Assembly (NCBI GenBank): GCA_000023185.1
Contig: CP001627.1
Location: forward strand, 62,001 to 126,000
Reading direction: 5' to 3'
Source: Rhizobium leguminosarum bv. trifolii WSM1325
Lineage (GTDB): Bacteria > Pseudomonadota > Alphaproteobacteria > Rhizobiales > Rhizobiaceae
Length of the DNA stretch: 64,000 nucleotides
Positions 8,308 to 15,732 of this stretch are shown here, in pieces. A model generated the notes under the pieces. It ran no database searches. It worked only from the letters and a program-made list of their open reading frames with translations, and was not told the origin of the DNA. The first letter of the stretch is position 1; the number at the start of each line of letters is the position of its first letter. Position numbers and translations under genes: made by a program.

Positions 8308-9540
8308 CTACTCGAAGATGGCGAAGAAATTCCCAGCTGTGGAGACCGTATCGTCCGAGCCGCCGCTCCAGTATTCGTCGACGAAGTCATCGAGCGCGCC
8401 AACCTGCTGGGGCGTCAGCACGATCGCCTGGTCCGGCACGATCGCACCGGCTGCCATCAGCTCGACACCCTTCTGGGCGCAGACGTCCAGCTTCGACTTG
8501 TCGACGTCGGCGCGCATCGGAACCGAACCCTTCTTGAGGGCGAATTCGACCTGGACGGCCGGATCCATGACGACTTCGGCGAGAAGTTTCTGCGCCTTGT
8601 CGGTCTCGGCCTTGCCGGTCTTGGGGAACCAGAGGGAGTCGGCGATATAAACCATGCCCTTCGATTCCGGCACGATCATGCAGCCATAATCCTTGCCCGG
8701 CTCCTTGCCGGCAACGGTGAATTCGCCCTTGGCCCAATCGCCCATGAACTGCACGCCGGCCTTGGCGGTGATCAGCATGGCGGTCGCGTCGTTCCAGTTG
8801 CGCCCGGCGGCACCGGCATCGACATAACCACGCAGCTTGCCGAGGATTTCGAGGGTCTTCTTCACGCCTTCGACGGATGCCGGGCTCTTGTCCTTATCGA
8901 CATAGATCTTCAGGAAGCCGTCGATCCCGACCTGCGAGAGCAGGATCATGTTGAAGACCTTGGTTTGCTGCCAGGGCTGGCCACCCCAAGCGACCGGAAC
9001 CATGCCGGCAGCCTTCAGCTTGTCGAGATCGGCAAAGAGCTCGTCCCAGGTCTTGGGCTCTTGCGAAATACCGGCCTTCTCGAAGGCTTCCTTGGAATAG
9101 AAGAGCCAGCTTTCACCATGGGCGCCGGTCGGCGCAAGGTAGACCTTGCCGTTATAGGTGATGAGATCATGGATCGATTTCGGCAGGGCGTCAGCCCATT
9201 TGCCGGCGGCCGCCACGTCGTCGATCGGATTGAACAGGCCCTGGTTGATGAAATCGGCGGCAGCGAGACCGATGACGCCCTGCTTGGCGCCGGGCGCATC
9301 ACCGGCGACGATCCGGTTTTGGAAGGCGGCATCGGCCGCACCGAAGCCGGCGATCGAGGAATCCTTCCAGACGCCGCCGCGCTTTTCGAACTCGGTCTTG
9401 ATGACGTTGAGGGCGGCAGCTTCGCCGCCCGACGTCCAGGACGACATGATCTCGATCGTTGGCTTGTCCTCGGCATGGGCCGAGGCGAAGAGACCGGCGA
9501 ATGCCACGCCGGCAAGAAAAAGCTTCATCATGGTCTTCAT
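8308..9540 (-). CDS. Carbohydrate ABC transporter substrate-binding protein (family 1)
   Basis: A 410-residue periplasmic protein with a clear Sec signal peptide (KLFLAGVAFAGLFASAHA, cleavage near residue 23). The mature protein begins EDKPTIEIMSSWTSGGEAAA, typical of family 1 sugar-binding proteins, and TGAHGESWLFYSKEAFEKAG is a family-typical segment. It captures a sugar or sugar derivative for the permeases downstream. In the operon it follows the TIM-barrel gene by 58 bases. The ligand is unknown; the neighbouring GMC oxidoreductase and isomerase suggest a sugar that is oxidised after uptake. Confidence 0.92.
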   Translation of the reverse strand: MKTMMKLFLAGVAFAGLFASAHAEDKPTIEIMSSWTSGGEAAALNVIKTEFEKRGGVWKDSSIAGFGAADAAFQNRIVAGDAPGAKQGVIGLAAADFINQGLFNPIDDVAAAGKWADALPKSIHDLITYNGKVYLAPTGAHGESWLFYSKEAFEKAGISQEPKTWDELFADLDKLKAAGMVPVAWGGQPWQQTKVFNMILLSQVGIDGFLKIYVDKDKSPASVEGVKKTLEILGKLRGYVDAGAAGRNWNDATAMLITAKAGVQFMGDWAKGEFTVAGKEPGKDYGCMIVPESKGMVYIADSLWFPKTGKAETDKAQKLLAEVVMDPAVQVEFALKKGSVPMRADVDKSKLDVCAQKGVELMAAGAIVPDQAIVLTPQQVGALDDFVDEYWSGGSDDTVSTAGNFFAIFE

Positions 9541-9598
9541 TGTTCCACCTCTTGAAAATGCCCTCTTTGCGGGGCGTTCGTTGTCTTAGGGATGACTG

Positions 9599-10549
9599 TC
9601 AGCGATAGATCGGCAGGAGCGCCTGCCGGACGAGCGTGAGCCCGTTGGCGATGTCGCGGACGGGATCGGGCGCGGCATCGAGTTCGAGGATCGCCCAGCC
9701 TTCATAGGCCCGGTCGCGCAGCAGCCGGATCCAGGATGGCCAGTCGACCCGTCCGAGGCCGAAGCTGCAGAAATAGGGCTGGTGGCGTTCATGGATGTGC
9801 TTGTCGATCGGCGTATCGGCGGGCATCGGGCCGATCGCATCCTTCCAGTGAGCGATGATCATGCGCTCGTGATGGCGATCGACGAGTTGGACGGGATCGG
9901 AGCCGGCAACGATGATATGGGCCGTGTCCGGGCACATGTGCACGTAGGCCGGGTCGGTCAAAAGCATCATCAGATCGACGTCGCGCGCGGCGGCAAAGAT
10001 CGAGTGCGCCTCGGTGTGCAGCGCCAGCCGCACGCCCCTGGCATAGAGGGTCGCACCAAGCCGGTTCAGAAAATCGGCGATCACCTTGGCGCGGTCGAAA
10101 TCATGGAATTGCACCGGCTGGGCGCCGAGCGTCTGGCGCAGCGGCGCGCCGATCACCATGATGTCGCTGCCGCAGGCTTTCAGGAAGTCGGCATATCGTT
10201 CCGCCTTGTCGATCAGCGCGCGCTGGGCCTCGGGCTCAGCGAAATCGCCGGCCGCCTCCAGTTCCGCGAAGAAGCCACTGCACAGCGTCAGGCCGCGTCT
10301 TGCCAGTTCGGCTGCAAAGGCGTCGACGGAACCATAGGTCTTGATGGCGTCCTGCCAGTTGAAGGGAGAGAACGTCAGCTCGACACCGGCAACGCCGGAG
10401 GCCTGGACGCTGTCGAGTATCTTGTCCCAGAAGTCACGGGGCTCGGCGCGGGCGTAGCCGACGATCGCCTCATGGCTGTCGACGCCCCAGAAGCCGGGAT
10501 GAAAGAATGTCACGAGATCGACACCGAAGCGCAGCCTGTCAGTAGCCAT
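9599..10549 (-). CDS. Sugar phosphate isomerase/epimerase-like TIM-barrel protein
   Basis: About 316 residues of the xylose-isomerase-like TIM-barrel superfamily. Likely metal ligands appear in order: a glutamate in GVELTFSPFNW, H/E in LALHTEAHS, D/H in CPDTAHIIVAG, H/D in IAHWKDAIG, and a terminal glutamate in AILELDAAPDP. Enzymes of this type isomerise, epimerise, dehydrate or cleave sugars and keto-sugars. The start ATG at 10549 is chosen because the 47 upstream codons run through the promoter and operator region and look non-coding. It is the first gene of the LacI-controlled operon, so its substrate is probably the imported sugar or its GMC-oxidised keto form (inference). Confidence 0.85.
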   Translation of the reverse strand: MATDRLRFGVDLVTFFHPGFWGVDSHEAIVGYARAEPRDFWDKILDSVQASGVAGVELTFSPFNWQDAIKTYGSVDAFAAELARRGLTLCSGFFAELEAAGDFAEPEAQRALIDKAERYADFLKACGSDIMVIGAPLRQTLGAQPVQFHDFDRAKVIADFLNRLGATLYARGVRLALHTEAHSIFAAARDVDLMMLLTDPAYVHMCPDTAHIIVAGSDPVQLVDRHHERMIIAHWKDAIGPMPADTPIDKHIHERHQPYFCSFGLGRVDWPSWIRLLRDRAYEGWAILELDAAPDPVRDIANGLTLVRQALLPIYR

Positions 10550-10638
10550 AATTTGTCCATTTCTCGAGGCATGACCTACCAGCGTGCGGAAGTGCCGTTC
10601 CGCATCCAATAAATCATGGGTTTTCAAAGCATTAAGAA

Positions 10639-10656
10639 ATGGCAATCGTTTGCCAT
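10639..10656. promoter_or_regulatory. LacI-family operator 1
   Basis: ATGGCAATCGTTTGCCAT is an 18-base palindrome with one mismatched pair and the central CG typical of LacI-family sites. It lies immediately downstream of the -10 box of the leftward promoter, where bound repressor would block transcription start. The centre of operator 2 is 59 bases away. Confidence 0.8.
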
Positions 10657-10662
10657 GGCTAG

Positions 10663-10690
10663 ATAATAGCCAAGCCGGTTTTTTAAGCAA
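10663..10690 (-). promoter_or_regulatory. Sigma-70-type promoter of the sugar operon
   Basis: Read on the minus strand, TTGCTT (10690-10685) is followed after 16 bases by TATTAT (10668-10663). The pair lies between the two LacI-type operators and points at the isomerase gene, so it is the likely operon promoter. Confidence 0.6.
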
Positions 10691-10698
10691 GCGATTTT

Positions 10699-10714
10699 TG
10701 GCAAACGTTTGCTA
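10699..10714. promoter_or_regulatory. LacI-family operator 2
   Basis: TGGCAAACGTTTGCTA contains the perfect 12-base palindrome GCAAACGTTTGC (10701-10712). It shares the GGCAA(A/T)CGTTTGC core with operator 1, lies just upstream of the -35 box of the leftward promoter and about 57 bases before the lacI-type start codon, so it may also give autoregulation. Confidence 0.8.
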
Positions 10715-10771
10715 TAAATCGCTCCCTGTCTTAGAGTTGCAAATCGAAGCATCCGGGAGACCGAAATAAAC

Positions 10772-11842
10772 ATGAATAAAAACAAGGATGTGGTGGGAGA
10801 GGAGCCATCGGGTGCATTGATGGCCGATGTCGCGCGGCTCGCCGGCGTTGCGATATCGACAGTCAGCCGGGCGCTCGCCAATCCCGGCCGGGTCAACGAG
10901 AAGACGCGCGCCAGGATCAATGCCGCAGCCAGGCAACTGGGCTATACGCCGAACGCGATGGCGCGCGGCCTTAGGGTCGGCAAATCCAACGTCATCATGA
11001 TCATTCTGCCGGGATCGCTCTACTATGGTGCTTCCCAGGTCATTCCGCAGGTGCTGCAGAGTATCAATCAATCGCTGATCCAGGGCGGCTACAACCTGAT
11101 GATTGCCAACCTCGATCGCGACGAAATTTCCGAACGGCATATCCTCGACCTCGCCTTCGGCGGCAGCGTACGCGGGGCCATCATCCTGTCGTCGAAGCTT
11201 CCGGAGGTCGACGGGCGCTCGCTGGCCAATTCCGGTCTGCCGATCGTGTCGATGCTGCTCGACATGAGCGATGCCGGCCTGCAGAGCGTCGTGACGAACG
11301 ACCGCGAAGCCGTGCGCGACGTCACGGCCGAACTGATCCGATTGGGTCATCGGCGGTTTTTCTATCTTGCAGGGCCTGAAGGCAATTATCACGATGTCGA
11401 GCGTTACGGCGGCGTGCTCGAGGCGCTCGAGGCGGCAGGATTGTCCGAGGAGGCGGTGCGTCGCTCGGGTGGTCATCTCGATTATCAGCACGGCTTCGAC
11501 ATTGGCGTCCAGGCGGCGGACGATTTCGCCGAGTTGACCGAAAAGCCGACAGCCGTCATCGCGACCAGCGATGACATGGCCATTTCTTTTGTCAGCCGTA
11601 TCCAGGGCGCGGGCTTGCGCATTCCCGGTGATCTGTCCGTCGTCTCTTTCGACGGCTCCCCGGTCTGCGAATTCTGCTCGCCGCCGCTCTCGACGATCAA
11701 GCAGCCGGTGGAAGAGATGGGGCGCGCGGCGGTGGATCTTCTGCTCGACGCCATTGACCAGCGGCAGAATACGGCGGCGGTTCGCACCGTCATCCGAAGC
11801 AGCCTTATCCTGCGCGAAAGCATCGCCGCTCCGAAGAGCTGA
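10772..11842 (+). CDS. LacI-family transcriptional regulator
   Basis: A 356-residue repressor. The N-terminal helix-turn-helix and hinge are classical (LMADVARLAGVAISTVSRAL, then ARQLGYTPNAMARGLRVGKS), followed by a periplasmic-binding-protein-like sugar-sensing domain (IATSDDMAISFVSRIQGAG, VVSFDGSPVCEFCSPPLSTI). It is divergent from the sugar operon and separated by a spacer holding two matched operators, so repression of that operon relieved by the imported sugar or a metabolite is the natural model (inference). Confidence 0.93.
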   Translation: MNKNKDVVGEEPSGALMADVARLAGVAISTVSRALANPGRVNEKTRARINAAARQLGYTPNAMARGLRVGKSNVIMIILPGSLYYGASQVIPQVLQSINQSLIQGGYNLMIANLDRDEISERHILDLAFGGSVRGAIILSSKLPEVDGRSLANSGLPIVSMLLDMSDAGLQSVVTNDREAVRDVTAELIRLGHRRFFYLAGPEGNYHDVERYGGVLEALEAAGLSEEAVRRSGGHLDYQHGFDIGVQAADDFAELTEKPTAVIATSDDMAISFVSRIQGAGLRIPGDLSVVSFDGSPVCEFCSPPLSTIKQPVEEMGRAAVDLLLDAIDQRQNTAAVRTVIRSSLILRESIAAPKS

Positions 11843-11930
11843 CGATGAGGAGCCGACGACGCACAGAAGCGCATGGGAACGCATGCCGCGGTCAGTCGAC
11901 CGGCCTTCACTTCACGGTTGGAAAGCCTTG

Positions 11931-11949
11931 TAACGGTCTTGAACCGTTA
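11931..11949 (+). terminator. Weak hairpin downstream of the lacI-type gene
   Basis: TAACGGT and ACCGTTA pair as a 7-base stem around a 5-base loop, 90 bases after the regulator stop. No T-tract follows, so it is only a possible terminator. Confidence 0.3.
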
Positions 11950-12009
11950 GAAAAGCATTGTGCATTCGTTGAACGCATTCATAGACAAACACCGCGGGAA
12001 AGCTTAGGT

Positions 12010-12027
12010 TAGCGCTAGGTAATACCT
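12010..12027. promoter_or_regulatory. Candidate toxin-antitoxin operator
   Basis: Two adjoining short palindromes, TAGCGCTA (12010-12017) and AGGTA-A-TACCT (12017-12027), end about 17 bases before the antitoxin start. Ribbon-helix-helix antitoxins usually bind such repeats to repress their own operon; that role is inferred from position. Confidence 0.4.
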
Positions 12028-12044
12028 TTAACTAAGGAGGCCTC

Positions 12045-12323
12045 ATGGCATCGCCGACCTCGCTCAAACTCGATGATGAGCTAAAGGGCCGCGTTCAGCA
12101 ACTGGCCGAGGCTCGCCGCCGCTCGTCCCACTGGATCATGCGTGAAGCTATTGCGCAATATGTTGAGCGCGAGGAGAAGCGTGAGGCGCTGCGACAGGAA
12201 ACGCTTGACGCCTGGCATGAATTTAAAGCGACGGGACTGCATGTCACCGGCGCCGAGGTCGAAAGCTGGCTTTCGACTTGGGGAACTGACGACGAGTTGT
12301 CCGCACCCGAATGCCACAAGTAG
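12045..12323 (+). CDS. Ribbon-helix-helix antitoxin (CopG/ParD type)
   Basis: A 92-residue protein whose first 50 residues form a ribbon-helix-helix pattern (SLKLDDELKGRVQQLAEARR, SHWIMREAIAQYVEREEKRE), the DNA-binding fold of many antitoxins. The C-terminal part (WHEFKATGLHVTGAEVESWL) should wrap the toxin. AAGGAGG lies just before the ATG. It overlaps the ParE-like gene by 13 bases, the usual antitoxin-first order. Palindromic sequence in the promoter (TAGCGCTA at 12010-12017; AGGTA-A-TACCT at 12017-12027) fits autorepression. Confidence 0.85.
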   Translation: MASPTSLKLDDELKGRVQQLAEARRRSSHWIMREAIAQYVEREEKREALRQETLDAWHEFKATGLHVTGAEVESWLSTWGTDDELSAPECHK

Positions 12324-12601
12324 TTTTCTCCCCGGCCGCAATCCGCGACCTCGAGCGGCTCCGAGAGTTCTTACGACTGAAAAACCCATCGGCCGCCAAG
12401 CGAGCAGGCGAAACTATACTCAAAGGCTTGAGAGCCCTCGGCGTACATCCCCATATTGGACGCCTCATCGAGGACTTGCCCGAGCAATACCGGGAGTGGC
12501 TCATCGATTTTGGAGATAGCGGATACGTCGCTCGTTATCGTATTGATGGCGATATTTTGATGATCCTCGCGGTACGGCATCAGAAGGAAGCAGGGTTCTG
12601 A
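12311..12601 (+). CDS. RelE/ParE-family toxin
   Basis: A 96-residue protein with the RelE/ParE fold pattern: VVFSPAAIRDLERLREFLRL, central HIGRLIEDLPEQYREWLIDF, and C-terminal GYVARYRIDGDILMILAVRH ending close to the usual length. The terminal arginine-histidine region agrees with ParE-like toxins, which act on gyrase, although RelE-like mRNA cleavage cannot be excluded by eye. It overlaps the antitoxin gene by 13 bases. The pair stands alone between the lacI-type gene and the biotin carrier gene. Confidence 0.87.
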   Translation: MPQVVFSPAAIRDLERLREFLRLKNPSAAKRAGETILKGLRALGVHPHIGRLIEDLPEQYREWLIDFGDSGYVARYRIDGDILMILAVRHQKEAGF

Positions 12602-12765
12602 TACGGACGCCATTGCCGACCATCGGTTCCCGCAAGGCCGATTACGCTCCATCAAAACTTCGTCTGACCCCATCAGCCCATACGTCGTGCTACGAAAAAT
12701 CACAACACCGGGCGACTTGAAACTTCGGGTCTGCGCGGTGGAATTCTGAAATTCCGAGCACGCAT

Positions 12766-13209
12766 ATGGACCTCTCGAAGATCAAGACGCTGATCGACTT
12801 TGTCGGACGATCGAACATTGCCGAGCTGACCGTGACCGAAAAGGACGTGACGGTTCGGATTTTCCGCACGTCGCCGGGTCAGGAGGCTGCTGCCGAGCCC
12901 GCGCAAAAGGCAGGATCGACGACAAGCTTTGCCGATGATGCGGGCTCCGATGCGTCGTCGAGGCTCGAGAAAACTTCCTATGCGGTGAAGGCGCCTGTCT
13001 TCGGCGTTCTGCACCGGACCCCGGCACCCGGGGAACCGCCATTCATTGCAATCGGTGACGAGGTGGAGGAGGGGCAGACGCTTTTCATCATCGAGGCGAT
13101 GAAGGTCTTCAACACGATCGCTGCGCCGCGGTCAGGGCGCATTACGCACCTCACCGAAATCGACGAGGGCGAGGTCGAGACCGGCGACCTGTTGGCGGAG
13201 ATTGCCTGA
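12766..13209 (+). CDS. Biotin carboxyl carrier protein (AccB-like)
   Basis: A 147-residue carrier with an N-terminal AccB-like helix (LSKIKTLIDFVGRSNIAELT), a flexible Ala/Ser-rich linker (about 36-70) and a C-terminal biotinyl domain. The biotin acceptor is visible as EAMKVFN with lysine 113. It overlaps the biotin carboxylase stop-to-start (TGATG), and five further genes follow with little or no spacing. The carrier should shuttle carboxybiotin from the carboxylase to a carboxyltransferase. No accA/accD partner is nearby, so the PxpB/PxpC homologues encoded next are the plausible partner. It is unlikely to be the housekeeping AccB because of this context. Confidence 0.9.
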   Translation: MDLSKIKTLIDFVGRSNIAELTVTEKDVTVRIFRTSPGQEAAAEPAQKAGSTTSFADDAGSDASSRLEKTSYAVKAPVFGVLHRTPAPGEPPFIAIGDEVEEGQTLFIIEAMKVFNTIAAPRSGRITHLTEIDEGEVETGDLLAEIA

Positions 13210-14594
13210 TGCCGGAAACGACTGAACGATCCGCGACCGACCGCTTCGATACTGTTCTGATCGCCAATCGTGGCGAGATCGCAGCCCGGATCCAGCGCGC
13301 CTGCCATGAGCTCGGCCTGAAGACGGTCGCCATTTGCTCCGAGGCCGACAGGCAAGCGCCTTACGGCAGCACCGCCGACAGCTTTCTTTGCATCGGCCCA
13401 TCGACCGCCGCCAAGAGTTATCTCAATCAGGATGCCATCCTTCTGGCGGCGCGTCTTGCCGGCGCAGGCGCCATCCATCCAGGTTACGGTTTTCTGTCTG
13501 AAAACGCCGCCTTCGCCGACGCCATCGAAAAGGCGGGGCTGACCTTCATTGGTCCGACCGCGTCATCGATTGCGATTATGGGCGACAAGATCGCGGCAAA
13601 GCGCGCGATGATGGCGGCCGGCGTGCCCTGCGTTCCCGGTCCGGACACGGCGCTGCCCGATGACCCCGCCACGATCGAGCGCATAGCGCTGGAAATCGGG
13701 TATCCCGTCATCATCAAGGCAGCCGGCGGTGGCGGCGGACGCGGCATGCGTGTCGTGCCCAAGGCCGATTTGCTGCATGAAGCAATTGCGCTGACACGGG
13801 AGGAGGCCCGCAAGGCCTTCGGTTCCCCCTCGCTCTACATAGAGAAATTCTTAGAGCATCCGCGCCACATCGAGATCCAGGTTATTTGCGACGATCACGG
13901 CAATGCCGTGTGGCTGGGCCACCGGGATTGCTCGATGCAGCGCCGCCATCAGAAAGTGGTGGAGGAGGCGCCGGCGCCGGGGATCGCACCCGACATCATC
14001 CAGCCGGTCGGTCTGGCTTGCGTAAAGGCCTGCCTTCAGATCGGCTACCGGGGCGTCGGAACCTTCGAATTCCTCTATGAGGACGGCGCTTTCTATTTCA
14101 TCGAGATGAACACGCGACTTCAGGTCGAGCATCCCGTCACCGAGCTGACGAGTGGTGTCGATATCGTCCAGGCGCAGATAAGGGCGGCGCAGGGCCACGT
14201 TCTCGATCTCACCCAAGGCGATGTGACATGCGAGGGCCACTCCTTCGAATGCCGCATCAACGCCGAGGATCCGGAAAATTTCCTGCCGTCGGCGGGTGTC
14301 GTCACCCATCTGGCGTTGCCGACGGGACCAGGCATCCGCGTCGATACGCATATTCATGCCGGCTACAAGGTCTCGCCCTATTACGACTCGCTGATCGCCA
14401 AGCTGATCGTTCATGCGCCGACGCGGGCGGAAGCGATGGCAAGAATGCGCGAGGCGCTTGCGGGCACTGAGGTCGAGGGGATTTCCACCAACATCCCCTT
14501 CCTGCGCGCCCTGTTCGAGGATGGCGCGTTCGCGCGCGGCGAGACGGATATCCATTATCTCGAACAATGGCTGAAACTGCGGAGGGGGGCATGA
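13209..14594 (+). CDS. Biotin carboxylase (AccC-like)
   Basis: A 461-residue ATP-grasp enzyme that carboxylates biotin on the carrier using ATP and bicarbonate. The N-terminal domain starts with FDTVLIANRGEIAARIQRAC. The ATP-binding glycine loop AAGGGGGRGMRVV and the active-site segments HRDCSMQRRHQKVVEEAP and EMNTRLQVEHPVTE are all intact, so it should be active. The length equals that of stand-alone AccC proteins. It is translationally coupled at both ends: the start overlaps the carrier stop and the stop overlaps the next ATG. This is a specialised paralogue, judged by its Pxp neighbours. Confidence 0.93.
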   Translation: MPETTERSATDRFDTVLIANRGEIAARIQRACHELGLKTVAICSEADRQAPYGSTADSFLCIGPSTAAKSYLNQDAILLAARLAGAGAIHPGYGFLSENAAFADAIEKAGLTFIGPTASSIAIMGDKIAAKRAMMAAGVPCVPGPDTALPDDPATIERIALEIGYPVIIKAAGGGGGRGMRVVPKADLLHEAIALTREEARKAFGSPSLYIEKFLEHPRHIEIQVICDDHGNAVWLGHRDCSMQRRHQKVVEEAPAPGIAPDIIQPVGLACVKACLQIGYRGVGTFEFLYEDGAFYFIEMNTRLQVEHPVTELTSGVDIVQAQIRAAQGHVLDLTQGDVTCEGHSFECRINAEDPENFLPSAGVVTHLALPTGPGIRVDTHIHAGYKVSPYYDSLIAKLIVHAPTRAEAMARMREALAGTEVEGISTNIPFLRALFEDGAFARGETDIHYLEQWLKLRRGA

Positions 14595-15028
14595 GCGCGA
14601 TCGATTTCAGCGATCCGGCGACGATTGCATTGCTCACCGAGGCACTGACGGCCGCCGGTGTGGACGGACTTGAAATCTCCCGACCGGGCGGACAGCTTCG
14701 CATCGTCGTCGCCGGAAAAGGCGGCTCCCGGATCAGCTCGACCGGGGCGACGTCTCCTGCTCCCGGTTTGGCTCCCGGCTCCGCATCGGCCGTCGTGAAG
14801 GCGCCGATGGCCGGCCGCTTCTGTGTCGAGCACCCGGCCGCCTCCGCCGTGCCGCAAGATCTGCCGCGCTCCGTATCCGATGCGGATATCGTCGGCTTTG
14901 TCGGGGTAGGGCACATCCTGCTTCCCCTTCGCGCCGGACGTTCCGGTGTTTTGACCAGGCTGCTCGCCGAGCCTGGTGCGCTGGTTAGCTTCGGTGATCC
15001 TCTGTTCGAAATCGAGCTCCAGTCATGA
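14591..15028 (+). CDS. Biotinyl-domain protein lacking the biotin-acceptor lysine
   Basis: A 145-residue protein that resembles a second carrier: an N-terminal helix (ATIALLTEALTAAGVDGLEI), a Ser/Ala/Pro linker and a C-terminal biotinyl/lipoyl-like domain beginning VVKAPMAGRFCVEHPA and ending GDPLFEIE. Where carriers read EAMK before the SGV turn, this one aligns as GVGH, so the acceptor lysine is replaced by histidine and it should not be biotinylated. It may be a structural or adaptor subunit. The ATG at 14591 overlaps the carboxylase stop and has GGAGGGGGG before it; the stop overlaps pxpB (ATGA). The alignment is by eye but the absence of any EAMK- or AMKM-like motif is direct. Confidence 0.75.
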   Translation: MSAIDFSDPATIALLTEALTAAGVDGLEISRPGGQLRIVVAGKGGSRISSTGATSPAPGLAPGSASAVVKAPMAGRFCVEHPAASAVPQDLPRSVSDADIVGFVGVGHILLPLRAGRSGVLTRLLAEPGALVSFGDPLFEIELQS

Positions 15029-15732
15029 TCGTCACGACGAACAGACATGCATCGCAACGCGAGATCGTTCCGGCCACCAAAAGCCTGGCGCGGGTTTCCT
15101 CGATCGGCGCCAGATCCTTCCTGCTCGAGGCGCCCGGCGACTTCGATCTCATCGCACAGCGGCGGATCTGGGCTTTGTCCCAGACCGTGAAAGACTGGGC
15201 GGACCTTGCGGAAAACATTCCGGGCATGACCAATCTGCTGGTGATCTTCAAGGAGACGCCCGAGGATCCTGATGCGGTGGTCGCCCGGCTGCTGGAGGCA
15301 TGGGAGAATGCCCGCAGCATCGATCTCAACGGCAAGACCGTCGAGATCCCTGTCCATTATGGCGGCGAATTTGCGACGGATCTTCCGGCCCTTTGTAATC
15401 TCTCGGGCTTGAGCGACCGTGAGGTCGTCCGCATCCATCATGAAGCGACCTACCGTGTCTTCGCCTTGGGCAGCGCTCCCGGTTTCGGTTATCTGCATGG
15501 TCTCGATCCGCGCATCTACATGCCGCGAAAGACCGTGCCCTCGCTGAAGATGCCGAAGGGCTGCGTGACCATCGGCGGTATGCAGACCGGCGTCGCCATG
15601 CTCACAGGTCCCAACGGCTGGAATTCCATCGGCTTCGCGGCACTTGAGATGTTCGACCCCATGTTGCCGAGCCCCGCCATGATGGCGCCGGGAGATACGG
15701 TGCGGTTCCTGCCGGCAAGGATCGAGCTATGA
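15025..15732 (+). CDS. pxpB: PxpB/KipI-family carboxyltransferase-type subunit
   Basis: A 235-residue homologue of PxpB (5-oxoprolinase subunit B; KipI family; Pfam CT_C_D, older name allophanate hydrolase subunit 1). Diagnostic sequence: PVHYGGEFATDLPAL, then GSAPGFGYLHGLDPRIYMPR, the proline-rich KMPKGCVTIGGMQTGVAML and GPNGWNSIG. The same fold forms part of the carboxyltransferase domain of urea carboxylase. It overlaps the genes on both sides by four bases and presumably forms a complex with the PxpC product. In the usual pathway PxpABC hydrolyses 5-oxo-L-proline to glutamate with ATP; whether that is the substrate here is uncertain because of the divergent PxpA. Confidence 0.88.
   Translation: MIVTTNRHASQREIVPATKSLARVSSIGARSFLLEAPGDFDLIAQRRIWALSQTVKDWADLAENIPGMTNLLVIFKETPEDPDAVVARLLEAWENARSIDLNGKTVEIPVHYGGEFATDLPALCNLSGLSDREVVRIHHEATYRVFALGSAPGFGYLHGLDPRIYMPRKTVPSLKMPKGCVTIGGMQTGVAMLTGPNGWNSIGFAALEMFDPMLPSPAMMAPGDTVRFLPARIEL

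Noticed and set aside
12700..12765. Possible small gene before the biotin carrier
   Set aside because: The open frames there have no ribosome-binding site and only cover the promoter of the carboxylase operon.
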